DNA of 64,000 nt from Favolaschia claudopus (taxonomy: Eukaryota; Basidiomycota; Agaricomycetes; Agaricales; Mycenaceae), in contig JAWWNJ010000073.1 of the NCBI GenBank assembly GCA_037176885.1, positions 620,001-684,000 of the forward strand, read 5' to 3'. The translations under genes and the position numbers were made by a program. The notes below the pieces were generated by a model. It was not told where the DNA came from. It saw only the letters and a list, made by a program, of their open reading frames with translations, and made no database searches. Shown in pieces: positions 59,294 to 64,000 of this stretch. Each line of letters starts with the position of its first letter. The first letter of the stretch is position 1.

Positions 59294-60099
59294 TTATCCA
59301 CGTATTCTACGCGCAAGCACCTGTAAGCCAGTCGGCAATGAAGGCACCACAGCAGGCGCCGGTGCAGATGGAATCGGGTCGCTGCTGCAGAGGCCATATC
59401 GGTTCTCGACCCAGTTCAATTCAGGACAGCCCGGTGTGTCTGGCGCGCCCATGCCGGGCCACAGCGTAGGGGTTCCGCCTTCACAGTTGTGAAGGACCGC
59501 ACAGCTGAAATCAACAATGCGAACGCCGGAGCCAATGAGAATGATGTGATGATAATTCTCGAGGTCGCAATGTTGGAGACCGGCTAAGGGAGGGTAAGCA
59601 AGCAAAGAAGTGCTGCGAGAATACGAGGTCGACGTGCCTTGGTGGACGGCAATGACAGCGAGCATGACTCTGCGGCTAAAGCACAGTTAGCAGTCCACGC
59701 CGAATCCAGAGAAAACTGGACTCGGATCGCTCACCTCATCTCCCCTACCGGTACTCTCTTGCCGTCGTCCTTGCAATACTCGAGCAACATGCATGCCACC
59801 GGCGTGTCCGCGATCGTACCATGATAAATACCATAGAATCTCGGAACATGCTTTCCCTGGATGTGCTGAAGCCGAGTCGTATAGTGCGAAGCCTCCAGTT
59901 CGAGGGCGGCAATTGCCCCCGCATCGCGCGCAATTTTCAAGACAAGCTTTTCATCCGTCTGCTGAGTTCGCATAACGTGTACCGCCTTGACAAGGCGTTC
60001 TTCCCAGACGAGAAAGTGGTGCGCGACACCCCGTCCGACGACGCCCTCGCGGGGTGTCAGGTGGTGGGTTTGCCCTTGCCAGACCATGGTAAGCGACAT
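59294..60099 (-). CDS. Protein-kinase-like protein with degenerate catalytic loop
   Basis: Starts MSLTMVWQGQTHHLTPREGV (ATG at 60099), 75 bases after a TATAAAA box. The N-lobe has VGRGVAHHFLVWEE (short Gly-rich loop) and KLVLKIARDAGAIAALELEA with the lysine and a helix glutamate; HVPRFYGIYHGTI and CMLLEYCKDDGKRVPVGEMR follow. One intron joins RVMLAVIAVHQGTS. The catalytic loop is HCDLENYHHIIL, with histidine where the metal-binding asparagine should be, and the DFG region is VRIVDFSCAVLHNC. The C-lobe is very short. It belongs to kinase-like families common in agaricomycetes; activity is doubtful. Confidence 0.78.
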
Positions 60100-61166
60100 G
60101 CTGATAGTGAGACGTGTGGGGAGTGTGGGGGAGGTTGGAAGGCCGTTTGGGTGGGACGGTTCAATGCCCCGGCTTTTATACCGGGAACGCTTTGCAGGTT
60201 TGAATGACCATTGCCAAATCCGGACAACCTTTGTGAAAAGACGGCCATTCCCGCTTTTGCTTTCAGTGGCGCCCATTGTTCCGCTGAGATATTGGCTCGG
60301 GCTTCCATTGTCCTGCTGCGCATTCTGGAAACAATTCGGGAGCGTCTTGGCTCTGGCTTCGAAGAGGTCGGGTGAAACATAAGTATAGCAGAGTATGGCG
60401 CGGAGAATTTGTTCCGAGTTGATCATCGGGGTACGCGATGAACGCAGAGTCACAGTTTTAGATGAGGTCGCTGTCGACTTGATGTAAATCTGAATTTTGA
60501 GCCTTGACTTGACTGGCAGCATTCCCTTGCGCCTGAATGTCTTGCATATAGAGTTGCGAATGCGGCCGTCGAACCGTCGCGAAAGCAGCCCCAGTATGTA
60601 GTCTTTTGCTTGTCTACAGACGGAAGGAATTCATAGAAAAAATTGTTTTCCTCAAGTTGCAACTAAGCTTCATCATCCGGCTGGGATGATTTTGAGTGAT
60701 TTTGCCAGAGGGGATTGCCTGCCGATCCGAGCTCATCGACCAGAATCTTGAGACAGAATACATTACGAACGGCTTCGCGGCCGCTGTGTTCCTCTCGAGT
60801 GCGACCTGGGTCACTGGATATTCTTCAAGTTGATGTTGGGCCCGAATTCAGGATCTATTTGGCGGGTCCGAAGCGCTCAGCGTTGGCTAACTGTAGGGTT
60901 CGAGCGCTGAGCCAGAATCTTCAAAGGGAAGATGAGTCAGGAGAATCGAAGGTGAGAGATTGTATCAGCAGCTATCTCTGAACTGCCCGACTGTGGTGGG
61001 GAAGTGGTGAACAGCGAATTTTGATGGCTGAGCGCTGATCTCCGGTTTCGTAAATTCAAAGCAAGGTCGGCGAGGAAATGAGAAGAGAGGTTCGATACAA
61101 ACAGGTCAGCTACAGATCCGGGATACATACATATTCTACTGTTCCGTAAATTACAAAAATCATCTT
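60100..61166. other. 1 kb intergenic region upstream of the kinase-like gene
   Basis: Contains the kinase-like promoter and the 3' side of the next F-box gene. Small open frames show no motif or credible splicing. No repeat is recognised. Confidence 0.5.
60174..60180 (-). promoter_or_regulatory. TATA box of the kinase-like gene
   Basis: TATAAAA on the minus strand, about 75 bases upstream of the ATG at 60099. Confidence 0.6.
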
Positions 61167-62525
61167 TCACTCGCATTCATTCCAATCCCCATCCAAAACC
61201 CGAATCCCCCTCCTCAACAACCGTCTCCTCCACTCCCTCAACTCTCCCTGCACACCCGCCGCTTGCGCACCGGAACCCATCCCCTTTCTGAGCCATCGAA
61301 CGTCCCTCGCACGGACTGCGCGTAACGCGGGAAGACGAGGGAGCAATCGTTCGAGGACAGGCCAGAACTCCGGGTCTGGTCGAGGGACGGACAATAATTG
61401 CAGGGGATGCGTTGGGGCGCCGGGAGGGAGGACAAGTCGAGATGGGAGGGGGCGCTCGAGAGAGAGATGTCGAAGTGAGGGTGATGTGGAGAGGAGGGTA
61501 TCGGGGGATGGGTGGAGTCGTGTTGGCCATGTTTTGGGGGTGAAGAGGAGGAGAGAGCGTAAGGAGACGCCGTGCGCCGCAATGAATCGAGAAGAGAGGG
61601 AGGTGGGGATGTCGTCGTACGGTGTTATCGTTAGTTTCCGAAGGGAGGGAAGCGGTGAGTGGAGGAAGGCAAGAAGTAAAGGAGAGGAGCAGACGGATAT
61701 GATGGTTAGTGTTCTCAGAGATGGTAAGATGAGAGGGATGAATGGTTCCGGGATCAACAGTTCTGGAATAGTGTCCAGTTCCGTGGGATCGAGGCCATGG
61801 CCGATGAGCTCAATTTCCTCGAGGTTGGGAAAACACTGCAGCTGTTGCAGCAAAGATTCCTCCATTGAAGTTCCAGTTGGATTGTAACTGACGCCTTCGA
61901 GAGCGCGAATATTAACGGCTCCAGGGCGTTGTCCAAGCGAATCCAACGCTCGTCTACTAAGAACGAACGAAGGATTCATAGAAAGACGCGCTAGGAAGGG
62001 CACCAAAGGGAATAGTTTGACAAGCAGGGTATCCAGATGAAGCGCTTGTGCTCGTCCGGTGTATTCGATTCGAGACAACTCAAGCGTTTGGATCCATCTA
62101 CCCGGCGTCGAGAAAGGGATTCGCCGAATGGAATCCCAACGCTGTTCAGCAAAGTCTAGCCGTGCAACAAGTTTTTCCAAAGAGTTCTTCGATATTTGGA
62201 ATTAGGCCGAGCGCTCAGAGAAGGTCAAACGCGCACAATATCAGAAGTCGCGACGCGTGCATATAGCACCGGCAAAGTTATATCCTTGAGCACATGTTGG
62301 TCCCAATCAAGCATTTCGAGCCCCAAAACGAACCTTGAACAGCTTGCATACGGTCAACAACGACCAGAGATGCAAGGCAGGCACAAAATTAAAGATTGCA
62401 GCCCAAAGTTCAGGTGGCAGTGATGGCGAGGTCTTTGGTGGTGGCAGCAAAGCGACCAGAAAGAAAGAGCCGGCATGTTGCGCATAAGGGCGCGGTCGAA
62501 GCAAAACGCTCTGAGTCGTCGACAT
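61167..62525 (-). CDS. F-box/leucine-rich-repeat-like protein
   Basis: Starts MSTTQSVLLRPRPYAQHAGS (ATG at 62525). The F-box is SPSLPPELWAAIFNFVPALH, then LLTVCKLFK. Two short introns flank a small exon reading DITLPVLYARVATSDIVR, the segment that in this family follows the F-box. The main exon starts NSLEKLVARLDFAEQRWDS and has leucine-rich strands (IQTLELSRIEYTGRAQALHL, CFPNLEEIELIGHGLDPTEL, PSLRTLTIISVCSSPLLLAF, SLRHLSLERPLPSRLVLPPG). It ends RRGIRVLDGDWNECE. Likely an SCF adaptor with unknown target. Confidence 0.85.
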
Positions 62526-62729
62526 GGTGGTGGGGAGCAAGTCGCATCTGAGTCCTATTCTTGCCTGCTTGATCCTAAACTTGTGGTTTGTGGGGAACCG
62601 GTTGAAGACGCAAGTAGTTTTGATGCCCGGAGAATACCGGTGCCTCAAATTATAAATATCGCAAGCTCTCGAGACTCACAAGTAGTCGTGTGCAATGCGA
62701 AGCAGTGTATCCAAATAGCCGGAATACAT

Positions 62730-64000
62730 TCATTTAGGTCCTAAGATATCCGCCATAGACTCTACGAATTTATCGTAGTCTTCCTTCACGCCCTTCGCTG
62801 CCTGCGACTCCTTAGCCTTGACCTTTCCGGTCCCAGGACCACTCGCGTTCGTAACCGCAGGTGGGGTCCCGAATTTGCCCTTGAGAGACCCAAGCAAATC
62901 CGGTCGGACGGGTAACGACTCCGCCGGTGCAGCGCTATCTGGTTTATCTGGTAGTGTCCCAAGCGAGGGTGCCGCATTCACTCGGGAGGAGGACGCGTTA
63001 GCAGCACCTGTCGTGGTTTTCTTCCGTTGGACATTCGAAGGTACGAATGCCGTCGCTTCCTTCTTGAAGTCTCGAAGCTCGGGAGCAGCGAAAACGGTGG
63101 CCTTCATCAAATTCGCGCTGTCAACCGCGGCAACGGGTTTGGGTGGAAGGGACGCAGATCCAGGAGGAACGGCAGATGAGGGTTTGGAGGGGAGACTGGA
63201 GTGCACAGCGGCTCGGTGTGCCTGGAAAGTTTGGTGCGGGATATTGGATAGAGGGTCTTGAAGCGAGGATGGGTTTCGGACAGGTGGGTAAAAGCCTGGA
63301 GGCGGTGGCGGAAGCCCTTGCGGCGGAAAGCCGGGGAAGTTCGGTGGTGGTAGTGGGAACACGGCAGGAGGAGGAGGAGGAGGAGGAAGGAATCCTGGGG
63401 GGAAGCTTGCTCCAGGAAAGCCGGGCGGTCGAGGAGGGAGGTTGTTTGGAGGGAAGCCGGGTGGTGGAGGAGGGAACGGCGGTCGAGGTGGCAGCGACAT
63501 AGGAGGAGGTGGGGGATGCGATGGAAGGGACGGCGGAAGTGGAGGCAAACTGGATGCTATGACAGAAAATTAGAAGGATTGCCGAGCAAGAGGTGCAATA
63601 CTAACTGGATTGGCCCGGCGGTGGACCATCTGGCATAGGAATATCATCGTCGCTATCACCGTCTTCCTCTGCTTCTGGAGGCGGCCCTTCAGGCATGGCC
63701 ACATCATCGTCTTACGGAGAATTAGATATCATGCGTTAATACGAGTGCTCAAAATTCACCATCATCTTCAGAGTCGTCACTATACACTTCGCCAGGCAAC
63801 CGAGCTGGAATACAGGTTAGTCAGATGTAACACACTTGATGAAAGACGCGTACGTCGCTCTTGATATGGCATTCCGGGCGGGGCTACACCGAAAGGATTC
63901 ATGACTGGATCATAATATATACTGCGCTCCGGATGTCGAGGAAGACCGTTCTTATCAAAGAAATTCCGACTGGGCAATATAATCTCTTCGTCAGGTTTAG
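62730..64000 (-). CDS. Proline-rich WBP11-like splicing-associated protein (5' end outside window)
   Basis: The sequence entering from the right edge reads FFDKNGLPRHPERSIYYDPV, MNPFGVAPPGMPYQERR, the block that in WBP11-like proteins precedes the acidic and proline-rich regions. A short exon gives ARLPGEVYSDDSEDD, then VAMPEGPPPEAEEDGDSDDD and IPMPDGPPPGQSS. A long exon is dominated by proline (PPPPPGFPPNNLPPRPPGFP) and is followed by a lysine-rich end, ESQAAKGVKEDYDKFVESMA, DILGPK, stop at 62730. WBP11 binds WW domains and takes part in pre-mRNA splicing. The N-terminal half lies beyond base 64000. Confidence 0.75.

Noticed and set aside
62818..63502. Plus-strand frames over the proline-rich gene
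   Set aside because: They are glycine/glutamate-rich shadows of the proline codons on the minus strand.

Overview
The window reads as nuclear DNA of a basidiomycete fungus, most likely a mushroom-forming agaricomycete. Genes are dense and mostly split by many short (about 50-60 base) GT-AG introns. The families seen (tandem phi-class-like GSTs, F-box proteins with LPPE-type starts, a MYND protein, SHO1, a secreted acid sphingomyelinase) fit that group. All coding calls are my own spliced reconstructions, so exon borders are approximate except where a junction is described. Starts are ATG codons, often chosen because the longer open frame began at a non-ATG codon. No tRNA, rRNA or CRISPR was found. 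|| Layout. 1-12.4 kb: a GNAT acetyltransferase cut by the window edge, a TBL1/SIF2-like corepressor and a DCAF11/WDR23-like protein read divergently from a 173-base promoter, an unknown protein, a beta-trefoil protein, a secretory agmatinase-like enzyme ending in QDEL, and a class V PLP enzyme 88 bases away. 12.8-13.5 kb: a broken inverted copy of the GNAT gene containing a 190-base insert. 14.2-18.3 kb: three tandem short-chain dehydrogenases. 19.1-24.7 kb: a SNF2 ATPase with a PHD finger, then the osmosensor SHO1. || 24.7-29 kb holds the most unusual DNA: three diverged copies of an unknown repeat (R1) around a perfect 463-base inverted repeat with a 78-base centre, flanked by a 6-base target duplication. 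An aminoglycoside-phosphotransferase-like kinase and a MYND protein follow. 31.4-32.5 kb has two tandem small genes of an unrecognised family, one with an internal stop. 32.9-44.6 kb has a GHITM/TMBIM5-like mitochondrial membrane protein, an F-box/LRR protein, eEF2, an F-box beta-propeller, an F-box/ankyrin protein and a LINE relic. || 44.9-56.9 kb contains a secreted sphingomyelinase, then an FAD monooxygenase and four tandem GSTs diverging from a 2 kb intergenic region, a plausible phase I/II detoxification block; the third GST is frameshifted and the fourth lacks the usual serine. 56.9-64 kb has a divergent F-box pair, a degenerate kinase-like protein, another F-box/LRR gene and a proline-rich WBP11-like splicing protein running off the right edge. 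|| Conserved housekeeping genes (eEF2, TBL1, DCAF11, SHO1, GHITM, SNF2, WBP11) are thus mixed with fast-changing accessory families and small mobile-element traces.
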